Assembly: GCA_024235415.1 (NCBI GenBank)
Contig: JACKML010000003.1
Span: 124,001 to 188,000, forward strand
Direction of reading: 5' to 3'
Source: Chromatiaceae bacterium
GTDB taxonomy: Bacteria > Pseudomonadota > Gammaproteobacteria > Chromatiales > Chromatiaceae
DNA: 64,000 nucleotides
In this document: positions 24,628-31,595 of the stretch, in pieces
Numbering within the stretch: position 1 is the first letter of the stretch
How the letters are laid out: every line of letters begins with the position of its first letter
Position numbers and translations under genes: made by a program
The notes under the pieces: model-generated
What the model was told of the DNA's origin: nothing
What the model saw: only the letters and a program-made list of their open reading frames with translations
The model's database searches: none

Positions 24628-24942
24628 TCAGTTGTACAGATACTTCGGATTGCCTACGCCACGCTGGCCGAGTGCCTGATCCTTGCCCAGCATGCCCTGG
24701 CCTTCGGCCTGCTTGGCGAGGTCGACAGCGGTACCGAAGTTGCCTTCGGCGACTGCCTTTTCGGCCGCTTCGATCAGCTTGCCGGTATCGCGCCATTCGC
24801 CGCCCACCGAGCTTGCCGCCTGTTGCGCGGCCTTGGCCGCGGCGATGGCCGCGTCTGCGTCCGACTTGTCAGTGGCAATCGCGGTGCCACCTACCGTCAG
24901 GCCACCGATCAGTACCGCCAGTGCGAGTTTGTTCGTCAGCAT
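24628..24942 (-). CDS. SoxXA-binding protein (SoxK)-like secreted protein
   Basis: This 104-residue protein has a signal peptide cut after TAIA-T (about residue 23). The mature part is short and Ala/Lys-rich: AAIAAAKAAQQAASSVGGEW, then RDTGKLIEAAEKAVAEGNFG and LAKQAEGQGMLGKDQAL. The pattern WRDTGK...A...A..GDFxxAxxLAxxAxxQGxLG is what I know from SoxK/SAXB, a small periplasmic partner of the cytochrome SoxXA in thiosulfate oxidation. No other sox gene is nearby, so this copy is isolated. The assignment rests on remembered motifs; a generic small helical periplasmic protein is the alternative. The binding site is GGAGGA. Confidence 0.7.
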   Translation of the reverse strand: MLTNKLALAVLIGGLTVGGTAIATDKSDADAAIAAAKAAQQAASSVGGEWRDTGKLIEAAEKAVAEGNFGTAVDLAKQAEGQGMLGKDQALGQRGVGNPKYLYN

Positions 24943-25163
24943 GGGATTCCTCCGAGTTTCGATTTATTGAGATTTCGTTTGGTCGCGTCTGCGCGCGCTC
25001 TTGCCGCGGTGTCCAGCACCTTGGGCAGATGAACCGCGCATACGGTAACATCCCACTGCGCTTTGCGCATTACCCGCGTCGACGGCCCCGACGGACCGGC
25101 CTCCAGGTCGGCATGTAGCCCCGAGCGGCGATGCAAACATAAAGTATTACAAGGGCTTGTCCA

Positions 25164-26096
25164 ATGTCAGCACTGATCTGTGGTTCCATGGCTTTCGACA
25201 CCATCATGGTGTTCCAGGACCAGTTCAAGAACCACATTCTTCCCGATCAGGTGCATATCCTGAACGTGTCGTTCCTGGTGCCGGAGATGCGGCGCAATTT
25301 CGGTGGATGCGCCGGCAACATCGCGTTCAATCTGCAGTTGCTCGGCGGTGACGGCCTCCCGATGGGGACGGTTGGCAGCGATTTCGCCCCTTATGCGCAG
25401 TGGCTGGACAGTCACGCTATCCGCCGTGATGCGCTGCTCGAGATCGAGGGCAGCTATACGGCGCAGGCCTATATCACGACCGATCAGGACGACAACCAGA
25501 TCACTGCGTTTCACCCTGGGGCGATGAACTTCGCCCACGAAAACCGGGTCGACGAGTTCAGCGGAGTCACGCTCGGGATGGTTTCGCCCGATGGCCGACT
25601 CGGGATGGTCGAGCATGCCGAACAGTTTGCCGCCGCCGGTATCCCGTTCATTTTCGATCCCGGTCAGGGCATGCCGATGTTCGACGGCAGGGACCTGGAC
25701 CGCTTCGTGAAACAGGCCACCTGGCTGGCATTCAACGACTATGAGGCGAAGCTGATGCAGGAACGTACCGGCCGTTCACCGGAGCAGTTGGCGCACCAGG
25801 TCGAGGCGGTGATCGTGACCCGTGGTGGCCAGGGCTCCACCATCTATGCTGACGGTAAGGTGATCGAGATCCCACTGGCACCGGCTCAGCACCTGGTCGA
25901 TCCGACCGGTTGTGGAGACGCCTACCGCGGTGGCCTGCTGTATGGCCTGCAGAACGGCATGGACTGGGAAGTGACGGGGCGCATCGCGGCGTTGATGGGC
26001 GCGATCAAGATCGAGCACGCCGGCACCCAGAATCATGCTTTGAGCCGGTCTGACTTCGATGCCCGGTTCAAAGAAACCTTTGGTTTTGCCCTTTAG
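25164..26096 (+). CDS. PfkB-family sugar/nucleoside kinase (adenosine kinase-like)
   Basis: This 310-residue cytoplasmic ribokinase-fold protein has an N-terminal GGCAGNIAFNLQLLGG motif. The C-terminal DPTGCGDAYRGGLLYGL provides the anion hole and the catalytic Asp. VIVTRGGQGSTIY precedes it. The overall plan is like adenosine kinases and related PfkB proteins found next to general housekeeping genes in Gammaproteobacteria. The substrate cannot be fixed from the sequence; adenosine is the best guess. The roughly 220-base gap upstream shows no other gene. moeA follows 45 bases downstream. Confidence 0.83.
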   Translation: MSALICGSMAFDTIMVFQDQFKNHILPDQVHILNVSFLVPEMRRNFGGCAGNIAFNLQLLGGDGLPMGTVGSDFAPYAQWLDSHAIRRDALLEIEGSYTAQAYITTDQDDNQITAFHPGAMNFAHENRVDEFSGVTLGMVSPDGRLGMVEHAEQFAAAGIPFIFDPGQGMPMFDGRDLDRFVKQATWLAFNDYEAKLMQERTGRSPEQLAHQVEAVIVTRGGQGSTIYADGKVIEIPLAPAQHLVDPTGCGDAYRGGLLYGLQNGMDWEVTGRIAALMGAIKIEHAGTQNHALSRSDFDARFKETFGFAL

Positions 26097-26141
26097 CGGC
26101 CCGCGACACCAGACAACAGCTACACGCGCAGGAGACTTCGC

Positions 26142-27386
26142 TTGGCAGACGCAGACAAGGCATCCGGATTGGACGGGCTTCTCAGCTACGAGGCCGCCGT
26201 CGAACAACTGGTCGGGGCGGCCAAAACGCTGCGCGATCCACGTACCCTGGGGCTGCGCGATGCGCTCGGCGCCGTGCTGGCCGAACCGGTGATCAGCACG
26301 ATTGACGTCCCGGGCTGGGATTACAGCGCGATGGACGGCTACGCGGTGCGCAGCGCCGACTGCGCCGCAGCGGGCGCGCAGTTGCCGGTGTCCCAACGGG
26401 TACCGGCCGGCGTGTCTCCGCAACCGCTGACCGCTGGCAGCGCTGCACGCATCTTTACCGGTGCGCCGATTCCCGCGGGCGCCGATGCGGTGGTCATGCA
26501 GGAGGAGTGCACGGCGCTCGACGGTGGCGCCGTACAGATCAATGCAGTCGTACCGCCCGGTGCCAACATCCGCCGGCGTGGCGAGGACATCACGGCCGGT
26601 GGCGAGGTGGTGTCGGCAGGTACCCGGCTGCAGCCGCAGCACCTCGGGCTTGCGGCGGCGGTCGGGGTTGCACGGCTGCGCGTCTGCCGCAGGCCGCGCG
26701 TCGCCCTGTTTGCCAGCGGCGACGAACTGGTGATGCCGGGCAGTCCGCTGTCGCCGGGCAAGATCTACAATTCGAACCTGTTTACCGCCACGGCGTTACT
26801 GCAGGCCCTCGGTTGCGAGGTGATCGAGCTCGGGACCGTCGAGGACACGCTGGAGGCGACCGTGCAGGCGCTGCGCCAGGGTGCGGCCGAGGCCGACCTC
26901 GTGCTCGCGTCCGGCGGTGTCTCGGTCGGGGAAGAGGACCACGTCAAACCGGCTGTCGAGGCGCTCGGTTCGCTGGACATGTGGAATATCGCCATTCGCC
27001 CCGGCAAGCCGGTCGCGTTTGGCCGCGTCGATGGCACGCCGTTCATCGGCTCGCCCGGTAACCCGGTGTCGCTGTTCGTGACCTTCCTGTTGTTCGTGCG
27101 CCCCTTTATCCTGCGCATGCAGGGGCGAAGCGATTGGCGCCTGCAGCCGCTGCTCGGCAAGGCCGATTTCGCCTGGCCGCGACCGGACAAGCGACGCGAG
27201 TTTCATCGCGCGCGGTTATCCTTCGACGACAAGGGTATTGCGCGTATCGGCGTACACCCGAGCCGTTCGTCTGGGGTGCTGAGTTCGGTGACCTGGGCCA
27301 ACGGCCTGGCGATCATCCCGGAGCGGCAGGTGATCCAGCCCGGTGATGACGTTGCCTTTCTGCCATTCTGCGAGCTGCTGACATGA
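26142..27386 (+). CDS. moeA: molybdopterin molybdenumtransferase
   Basis: MoeA inserts molybdate into adenylated molybdopterin, the last general step of molybdenum cofactor synthesis. The 414-residue length is standard. Typical stretches are DYSAMDGYAVRSADC, RIFTGAPIPAGADAVVMQEE, ALFASGDELVMPG, LASGGVSVGEEDHVK and FIGSPGNPVSLFVTF. Translation probably starts at TTG 26142 after AGGAGA. It overlaps moaD by four bases. Together with moaD and moaE it forms a cofactor operon that could serve molybdoenzymes of sulfur or nitrate metabolism elsewhere in the genome. Confidence 0.95.
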   Translation: MADADKASGLDGLLSYEAAVEQLVGAAKTLRDPRTLGLRDALGAVLAEPVISTIDVPGWDYSAMDGYAVRSADCAAAGAQLPVSQRVPAGVSPQPLTAGSAARIFTGAPIPAGADAVVMQEECTALDGGAVQINAVVPPGANIRRRGEDITAGGEVVSAGTRLQPQHLGLAAAVGVARLRVCRRPRVALFASGDELVMPGSPLSPGKIYNSNLFTATALLQALGCEVIELGTVEDTLEATVQALRQGAAEADLVLASGGVSVGEEDHVKPAVEALGSLDMWNIAIRPGKPVAFGRVDGTPFIGSPGNPVSLFVTFLLFVRPFILRMQGRSDWRLQPLLGKADFAWPRPDKRREFHRARLSFDDKGIARIGVHPSRSSGVLSSVTWANGLAIIPERQVIQPGDDVAFLPFCELLT

Positions 27387-27631
27387 TCCGTGTTTTGTAT
27401 TTTGCCAGTCTGCGCGAACGCCTCTCGTGCAGTGACGAGACCCTGGAGGCCGTGCCAGCCACGGTCACAGATCTGCGCGCCCAGCTGGCCGGCCGCGGCG
27501 GCATTTGGCACGAGGTATTCGCCGACGGTCAGCGTGTTCTGGCAGCGGTGAATCAGGAGATGGCGGGCGCCGGACAGGCGTTGCAGGATGGTGACGAGGT
27601 GGGGTTCTTTCCCCCGGTCACTGGTGGTTGA
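27383..27631 (+). CDS. moaD: molybdopterin synthase small subunit
   Basis: This 82-residue ubiquitin-like sulfur carrier ends in VGFFPPVTGG. The terminal Gly-Gly becomes a thiocarboxylate that donates sulfur to cPMP. The start IRVLYFASLRERLSCSDE is typical. It overlaps moeA by four bases (ATGA), so translation is coupled. The partner MoaE follows 19 bases downstream. Confidence 0.93.
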   Translation: MIRVLYFASLRERLSCSDETLEAVPATVTDLRAQLAGRGGIWHEVFADGQRVLAAVNQEMAGAGQALQDGDEVGFFPPVTGG

Positions 27632-27650
27632 AACGGTACGGGACGACACC

Positions 27651-28118
27651 ATGAACGTGGAAATCCGGGTACAGGATACGCCGTTGGATGCCGTGGCGGA
27701 GATTGCGCCGGTGTATGCCGGCCAGGCATCGATCGGTGGCGTGGTCAGCTTCATCGGCCTGATGCGAGACATGAACCAGGGCGACGCGGTCAGTACGATG
27801 AAGCTGGAACACTATCCGGGCATGACCGAAAAGGCCCTGGCGGCGATCGTTGATGAGGCGGCCAGCCGCTGGGATCTCGCTGGCGTGCGGCTCGTGCATC
27901 GGGTCGGCGAGATCCGCCCGCAGGACCCGATCGTCCTGGTGTGTGTCGCCAGTGCGCATCGCGGTGAGGCCTTCCGTGCCTGCGAGTTCATCATCGACTA
28001 TCTGAAGACGCGGGCACCATTCTGGAAGCGTGAGCAGACGGCTGAGGGCAAGACGCGCTGGGTCGACTCACGTGGCAGCGACGAGGCAGCCGCAGCGGCA
28101 TGGGAAGATTCGAAATGA
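27651..28118 (+). CDS. moaE: molybdopterin synthase catalytic subunit
   Basis: MoaE is the large subunit that turns cPMP into molybdopterin with two sulfurs from MoaD. The ATG at 27651 gives 155 residues, as usual. Key stretches are GGVVSFIGLMRDMNQG, LEHYPGMTEKAL, VGEIRPQDPIVLVCVASAHR and YLKTRAPFWKREQT, which contains the active-site lysines that meet the MoaD tail. The frame is open further upstream, but that part lies over moaD. Confidence 0.95.
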   Translation: MNVEIRVQDTPLDAVAEIAPVYAGQASIGGVVSFIGLMRDMNQGDAVSTMKLEHYPGMTEKALAAIVDEAASRWDLAGVRLVHRVGEIRPQDPIVLVCVASAHRGEAFRACEFIIDYLKTRAPFWKREQTAEGKTRWVDSRGSDEAAAAAWEDSK

Positions 28119-28177
28119 CCCGGCCCGACGTATCCCCCGAACTTTTGCGCTAGGAGCCTGCCGGAAGCAGTAAACCC

Positions 28178-28366
28178 ATGGCATGGATCACCCGCAAGCG
28201 GGTCTGTCGCACCTGTGGCGGCACAGACCTGACCCGCTATCACCGGCAGTTCTGGATGCGCCTGTTCAAGGGCAGCCAGTTGTTGCGTTGCCGACACTGC
28301 CGGTCAACCATTCTTTTGTTGCGTGACCAGACCGGCCGCGAGCAGCTCCCCAACGACGGGGACTGA
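28178..28366 (+). CDS. small zinc-ribbon protein
   Basis: This 62-residue basic protein has two CxxC pairs, VCRTCGGTD at the start and RCRHCRST 27 residues later, which would make a zinc ribbon. Between them is YHRQFWMRLFKGSQLL. I recall similar short proteins in related bacteria but know no function. It follows moaE by 59 bases and its last 63 bases overlap the end of the convergent DUF3379 gene. The regular Cys spacing argues that it is real rather than a chance frame. Confidence 0.6.
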   Translation: MAWITRKRVCRTCGGTDLTRYHRQFWMRLFKGSQLLRCRHCRSTILLLRDQTGREQLPNDGD

Positions 28367-29092
28367 GACGCCCGCCTGTACGGGATCCGGCCAGCGCACC
28401 GCGGCCGCCAGTCGCTCACCCAGTCCATCAACACTTTCACCGGCCTCGCCGACCACCGCGATACTGCCCCAATGTGTCGGCACAATCTGACCATTGAAGC
28501 GCGCGGAGGCGACCGGCATCGTCGTATCTGCCATTTCTCCAGGCATGAAGAACACGGTGACCGGCCCCATCCTGCCGGGCATCACCAGGTGTACGCCATT
28601 GCGCTGGCGCATCAGACATTCGGCGGCAAAATGCACCGGTCCGATATCTGCGGCCAGCTGGGCGCCGAACCTTTCGAACACCCCGTTGACCCGCGCGGTC
28701 GGTATCGGGTGCGCCGCGCGCAGGTGGCTCGCCTCGTCCTCGATGTGGTTGATTACCGACTGTGCCAGGGCCACGTTGGTGCGCTCGATCGAGGTGCTGA
28801 ACAGCGACGCCATGCTGACGCCCACCGCCAGCAGGACCCCGGCCGCTGCGCTGTACCACCATTGACGGCGACGTTCGGCACGCTGCTGGAAGCGGGCCGC
28901 CAGGCTCACACGCTCCGCGAGCCCCGGTGGCGGCACGACGTTTTGCAGCAGGCTGCGCATCCTGATCTCCCTGGCGCGCAGATCCCGCGCAAACGGTGCA
29001 CAGGTCGCGCAGGTGGCCTCGTGCGCCAGGAGCTCTTCATCCCCGGACAGGGGGTCGGTCAGCAGCCGCCGACGAAAATCCAGGCAATTCAT
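28304..29092 (-). CDS. DUF3379-like anti-sigma factor
   Basis: This 262-residue protein starts MNCLDFRRRLLTDPLSGDEE and has HEATCATC (H24, C28, C31). That is the HxxxCxxC zinc-binding pattern of anti-sigma factors. One membrane helix follows at about residues 80-100 (YSAAAGVLLAVGVSMASLF), then a periplasmic domain of about 160 residues. It overlaps the ECF sigma gene upstream by four bases, so it should bind that sigma factor at the inner membrane. The build fits the DUF3379 family, whose members sit beside ECF sigma genes in Gammaproteobacteria. The signal it senses is unknown. Confidence 0.82.
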   Translation of the reverse strand: MNCLDFRRRLLTDPLSGDEELLAHEATCATCAPFARDLRAREIRMRSLLQNVVPPPGLAERVSLAARFQQRAERRRQWWYSAAAGVLLAVGVSMASLFSTSIERTNVALAQSVINHIEDEASHLRAAHPIPTARVNGVFERFGAQLAADIGPVHFAAECLMRQRNGVHLVMPGRMGPVTVFFMPGEMADTTMPVASARFNGQIVPTHWGSIAVVGEAGESVDGLGERLAAAVRWPDPVQAGVSVPVVGELLAAGLVTQQKNG

Positions 29093-29598
29093 AACGATGC
29101 CTCCTGCTGAAGATCATCGGTCAGCAGATCGCGCAGTGTTTTGCGGGCGCGAAACAGACGGGTGAGAACGGTGTTCGTATTGAGCTTGAGGATGTCGCCG
29201 ATTTCGCGGCAGCTGAAACCGCCGACCACCTGCAACAGCAACGGATCGCGGTAGTCCGCCTGCAGCGTGGCCAGCGCGCGCCGCAGCACGAAGGCCTCGG
29301 CACTGGTGTCATAGCCGCGGTCTGGTACATCCGGCAGCACGGTAGGGTCGCAGGCCTCAGGCCGCTGCCGCTCGTAAAGTCGCGCATGCTCGTTGCGCAG
29401 GATCGTGTACAGCCAGGCCTTGGCCGCCTTGCTGTCGCGCAGGTCAGTGCGCGAGCGCCAACCGCGCAGAAAGGTCTCCTGCACCAAGTCTTCGGCGGTG
29501 TGCGGGTTGTGACAAAGGCCCATCGCGTACCGGAACAGTTCCGGCGCAAGCGCGTGGACCAGGGTGTCGAATTCGGAGCGTATCTTAGCCATCACCAA
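29089..29598 (-). CDS. ECF sigma factor B of the DsrE-linked cluster
   Basis: This 169-residue RpoE-like sigma factor has region 2 as LFRYAMGLCHNPHTAEDLVQ, then ETFLRGWRS, and region 4 as RDPLLLQVVGGFSCREIGDI, then NTVLTRLFRARKTL. It should direct RNA polymerase to a small regulon when released by the membrane anti-sigma factor encoded next, whose start overlaps this stop by four bases. It shares DTSAEAFVLRRAL and the region-4 wording with the ECF factor at 51281, so those two are paralogues. The start could be the third codon. It is separated from the DsrE gene upstream by a terminator. Confidence 0.93.
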   Translation of the reverse strand: MVMAKIRSEFDTLVHALAPELFRYAMGLCHNPHTAEDLVQETFLRGWRSRTDLRDSKAAKAWLYTILRNEHARLYERQRPEACDPTVLPDVPDRGYDTSAEAFVLRRALATLQADYRDPLLLQVVGGFSCREIGDILKLNTNTVLTRLFRARKTLRDLLTDDLQQEASL

Positions 29599-29607
29599 CT
29601 AGACCGG

Positions 29608-29619
29608 ATTCCAGCGTCC
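29608..29619 (-). promoter_or_regulatory. shared 12-base motif upstream of ECF sigma B
   Basis: Read on the minus strand this is GGACGCTGGAAT, identical to bases 31578-31567 upstream of the first ECF gene. It lies only 10 bases before the assigned start codon, too close for a normal -35 element. It may be an operator, or the start codon may be misplaced. Confidence 0.35.
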
Positions 29620-29655
29620 TTTATTGCGCGGCAGAGCCAGTGGTCGAGCATAAAC

Positions 29656-29681
29656 AAAAAAGGGTCCGCCGGTGCGGACCC
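29656..29681 (-). terminator. intrinsic terminator after dsrE-like gene
   Basis: On the minus strand GGGTCCGCACCGGCGGACCC is followed by a T run. It ends the sigma A/anti-sigma/DsrE transcript before the second sigma gene. Confidence 0.88.
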
Positions 29682-29705
29682 CCAGGCGCCACGAGGACGG
29701 TGGTA

Positions 29706-30188
29706 TCAGGGTTTGATGTATGCGAACCCCTGACCTTGCAGGATAGCCAGTTCGGCCACGCCGCGAGGCACGATGTCGGCGGCGCCCACCATATAGAGGT
29801 CTTCATCCCTGTTGACCTTGCGGTTGGTGAGCGTGTTGTTGCAGACCTTGAAGGCGACACCCTGACCCTTGAGTGCGTCGATCGCTGCCTGCATCTGCGG
29901 ATCGGCGTTGGCGTTCTTGAAACCCTTCACCCGCCCGAGGGCGTCGGGTAGCAGGACCAGCGACACCCCGTTGCCATGCATCACCACGCGCAGGTCGAGA
30001 TTGTCCTTGCCGACCGCATTGATGAGATTCTGGATGTTGCGCAGTGCGCCGGTCTGTTGCTTTGGGTCGTCCTCGTTGATGTGATATACGACTTTTTGTT
30101 TTGCACCCTCGGTCGCGGCGGTCGCAATACCGGACCAGGTCATCAGGCCAACCAAGCCTGCCAATACGATGCTCATCAGCTTGTTCAT
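29706..30188 (-). CDS. secreted DsrE-family protein
   Basis: This 160-residue protein has a signal peptide cut near residue 24 (GIATA-A). The mature part is a single DsrE/DsrF-like domain: KVVYHINEDDPKQQTGALRN, then LDLRVVMHGNGVSLVLLPD and VAFKVCNNTLTNRK. The conserved Cys116 in VCNNT is the position that carries persulfide in the cytoplasmic DsrE sulfur carriers. The start is ATG 30188 with GGAGAGA before it; the longer GTG form is unlikely. It lies 51 bases after an anti-sigma factor carrying the same domain, and the two align through to their ends (GFAYIKP against GWSYIRV). A periplasmic sulfur-binding or signalling role is inferred. Confidence 0.88.
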   Translation of the reverse strand: MNKLMSIVLAGLVGLMTWSGIATAATEGAKQKVVYHINEDDPKQQTGALRNIQNLINAVGKDNLDLRVVMHGNGVSLVLLPDALGRVKGFKNANADPQMQAAIDALKGQGVAFKVCNNTLTNRKVNRDEDLYMVGAADIVPRGVAELAILQGQGFAYIKP

Positions 30189-30239
30189 TTCTCTCTCCAC
30201 TGCGCTGCTCTGCGGCAGTTCGTTGCGTGGGACTTGTGG

Positions 30240-30977
30240 CTAGACGCGGATATACGACCAGCCTTCTCGTTGTCGTTTGACGACATGGCTGACACCGGAG
30301 TCGATAACCTCGGCGTCAGGGATCAGTTTCACTTCGATGCCACGTTCCACCTTGAGGCGGTCGATGGTGTTCTTGCAGGCGACGAAGGTCAGGTTGGAAA
30401 ACCGCATGGCCAGCTGGTGAATGCGTTCTTTATGGCCAGACAGTGATTCGCGCAGCAGGTCGAGCCCTTCGCTGTGGCTGACGACCTCGACACGCAGTGG
30501 ATGACCGTCGGCCGCATAGGCGTTCAGCATGCCTTCGACCTCGTCCAATAGCTCACCGGCCACCGTCTGGTCGGCATTGGTCAGGTGAAACACGATGCGT
30601 GTCTCTTCGTCGGCGGCTACCGCCGGGGCCTGGCCACGTCCGTCGGCATCGAGTACGACGAAGCGCCCGGCGTTGGCCGTCTTTTCGCCCGGGTTGCCGG
30701 CATGCAGCAGCCAGCCGCTGACCAAGCCGACGGCCAGTAGCGTGATGCTTGCGGCAACGGCGCGCCAGGATTCCCTGACCTTATCCGCATTGCGTCGCCG
30801 TACCTGTGGCGGTGAGCCGTAGGCGAGGCGAATCTGCGCCTTGAGCTGCCCGAGTTCACAGGCCTGGCGCGCGAGTTCCGGATCTGCGCGCATGGCCTCG
30901 AGCCACTCTGCCTGCTGGTCAGCGCTCAGCTCACCATCGACAAAGGCGTTGAGTTCGAATTCATCACTGGGCTTCAT
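30240..30977 (-). CDS. anti-sigma factor with periplasmic DsrE-like domain
   Basis: Its 245 residues have three parts. Residues 1-55 are an anti-sigma-type helical domain (FELNAFVDGELSADQQAEWL) that lacks the HxxxCxxC zinc site and has one Cys (C40). Residues 73-92 are one membrane helix. Residues 105-245 are a DsrE-like domain (RIVFHLTNADQTVAGELLDE, then FVACKNTIDRLK with C201). It overlaps the ECF sigma gene by four bases. By analogy with RsiW-type factors it would hold the sigma factor at the membrane and release it when the outer DsrE domain senses something. The following gene is a free DsrE protein, a plausible partner or competitor. I know of no named family with this exact fusion. Confidence 0.85.
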   Translation of the reverse strand: MKPSDEFELNAFVDGELSADQQAEWLEAMRADPELARQACELGQLKAQIRLAYGSPPQVRRRNADKVRESWRAVAASITLLAVGLVSGWLLHAGNPGEKTANAGRFVVLDADGRGQAPAVAADEETRIVFHLTNADQTVAGELLDEVEGMLNAYAADGHPLRVEVVSHSEGLDLLRESLSGHKERIHQLAMRFSNLTFVACKNTIDRLKVERGIEVKLIPDAEVIDSGVSHVVKRQREGWSYIRV

Positions 30978-31537
30978 TGGGGTCTCCTCAGCGGTACGAC
31001 ATCGGCATGTCCTATGCCTTGCTGTTGAAGGATTTCGCGCATGCGCCGGCGCGCCCGGGACAGGCGGCTCATCACGGTGCCGACGGGCACATTCAGAATC
31101 ATCGCGGTGTCGGCGTAGCTGAACTCGGCCAGATCCACCAGCGTCAACACCTGCCGCTGGTCGTCGTTCAGCAGCCCGATCGCGCGGCGGGTTCGGGTGA
31201 TCAGCTGGGTGCGGTCGGCATGTTCTTCAGGGTCGTCCCGGCTCGGCAGCAGGTCGGTGTCCTGACCCGTCTCGGGTTGCGTCCGACGGTAGTGATCCCG
31301 ATGCAGGTTGGCGAGGATCTGGGTCAGCCAGACCTGCAGGCGACTCTCCTCGCGCAGGTTGTCGACCTTCGCCAACGCCCTCGCCAGGGTCTCCTGTACC
31401 AGGTCATCTGCCTGGTAGCTGTCGTGACACCACGACCAGGCAATCCGGTACAGGCGATCGCGCTCGGCGCCGATCTGCCTCTGCAGCCTGCGGCGGCGGC
31501 CAAAGCTGCCAAACAGGTTGGTTTTGCTCTCACTCAT
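30974..31537 (-). CDS. ECF sigma factor A of the DsrE-linked cluster
   Basis: This 187-residue ECF sigma factor has region 2 as LYRIAWSWCHDSYQADDLVQ, then ETLARALAK, and region 4 as LNDDQRQVLTLVDLAEFSYA, then VPVGTVMSRLSRARRRM. It differs clearly from the sigma factor at 29089 and belongs to another ECF subgroup. Its stop overlaps the start of the DsrE-type anti-sigma gene by four bases, so the pair is translationally coupled. A candidate ECF-type promoter lies just upstream, as expected for autoregulation. The regulon is unknown; the DsrE gene behind is an obvious member. Confidence 0.93.
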   Translation of the reverse strand: MSESKTNLFGSFGRRRRLQRQIGAERDRLYRIAWSWCHDSYQADDLVQETLARALAKVDNLREESRLQVWLTQILANLHRDHYRRTQPETGQDTDLLPSRDDPEEHADRTQLITRTRRAIGLLNDDQRQVLTLVDLAEFSYADTAMILNVPVGTVMSRLSRARRRMREILQQQGIGHADVVPLRRPQ

Positions 31538-31543
31538 GTCCGG

Positions 31544-31578
31544 TAAGACGCCCCGGGCCGGATGTTATTCCAGCGTCC
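31544..31578 (-). promoter_or_regulatory. candidate ECF-type autoregulated promoter
   Basis: On the minus strand GGAAT (31571-31567), 16 bases, CGTCTTA (31550-31544) has the form of an ECF -35/-10 pair. It is embedded in GGACGCTGGAAT, which recurs before the second sigma gene. The -10 element lies so near the start codon at 31537 that a leader of only a few bases would be left. The call is therefore tentative. Confidence 0.4.
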
Positions 31579-31595
31579 GGGTGATGCATGACGCG

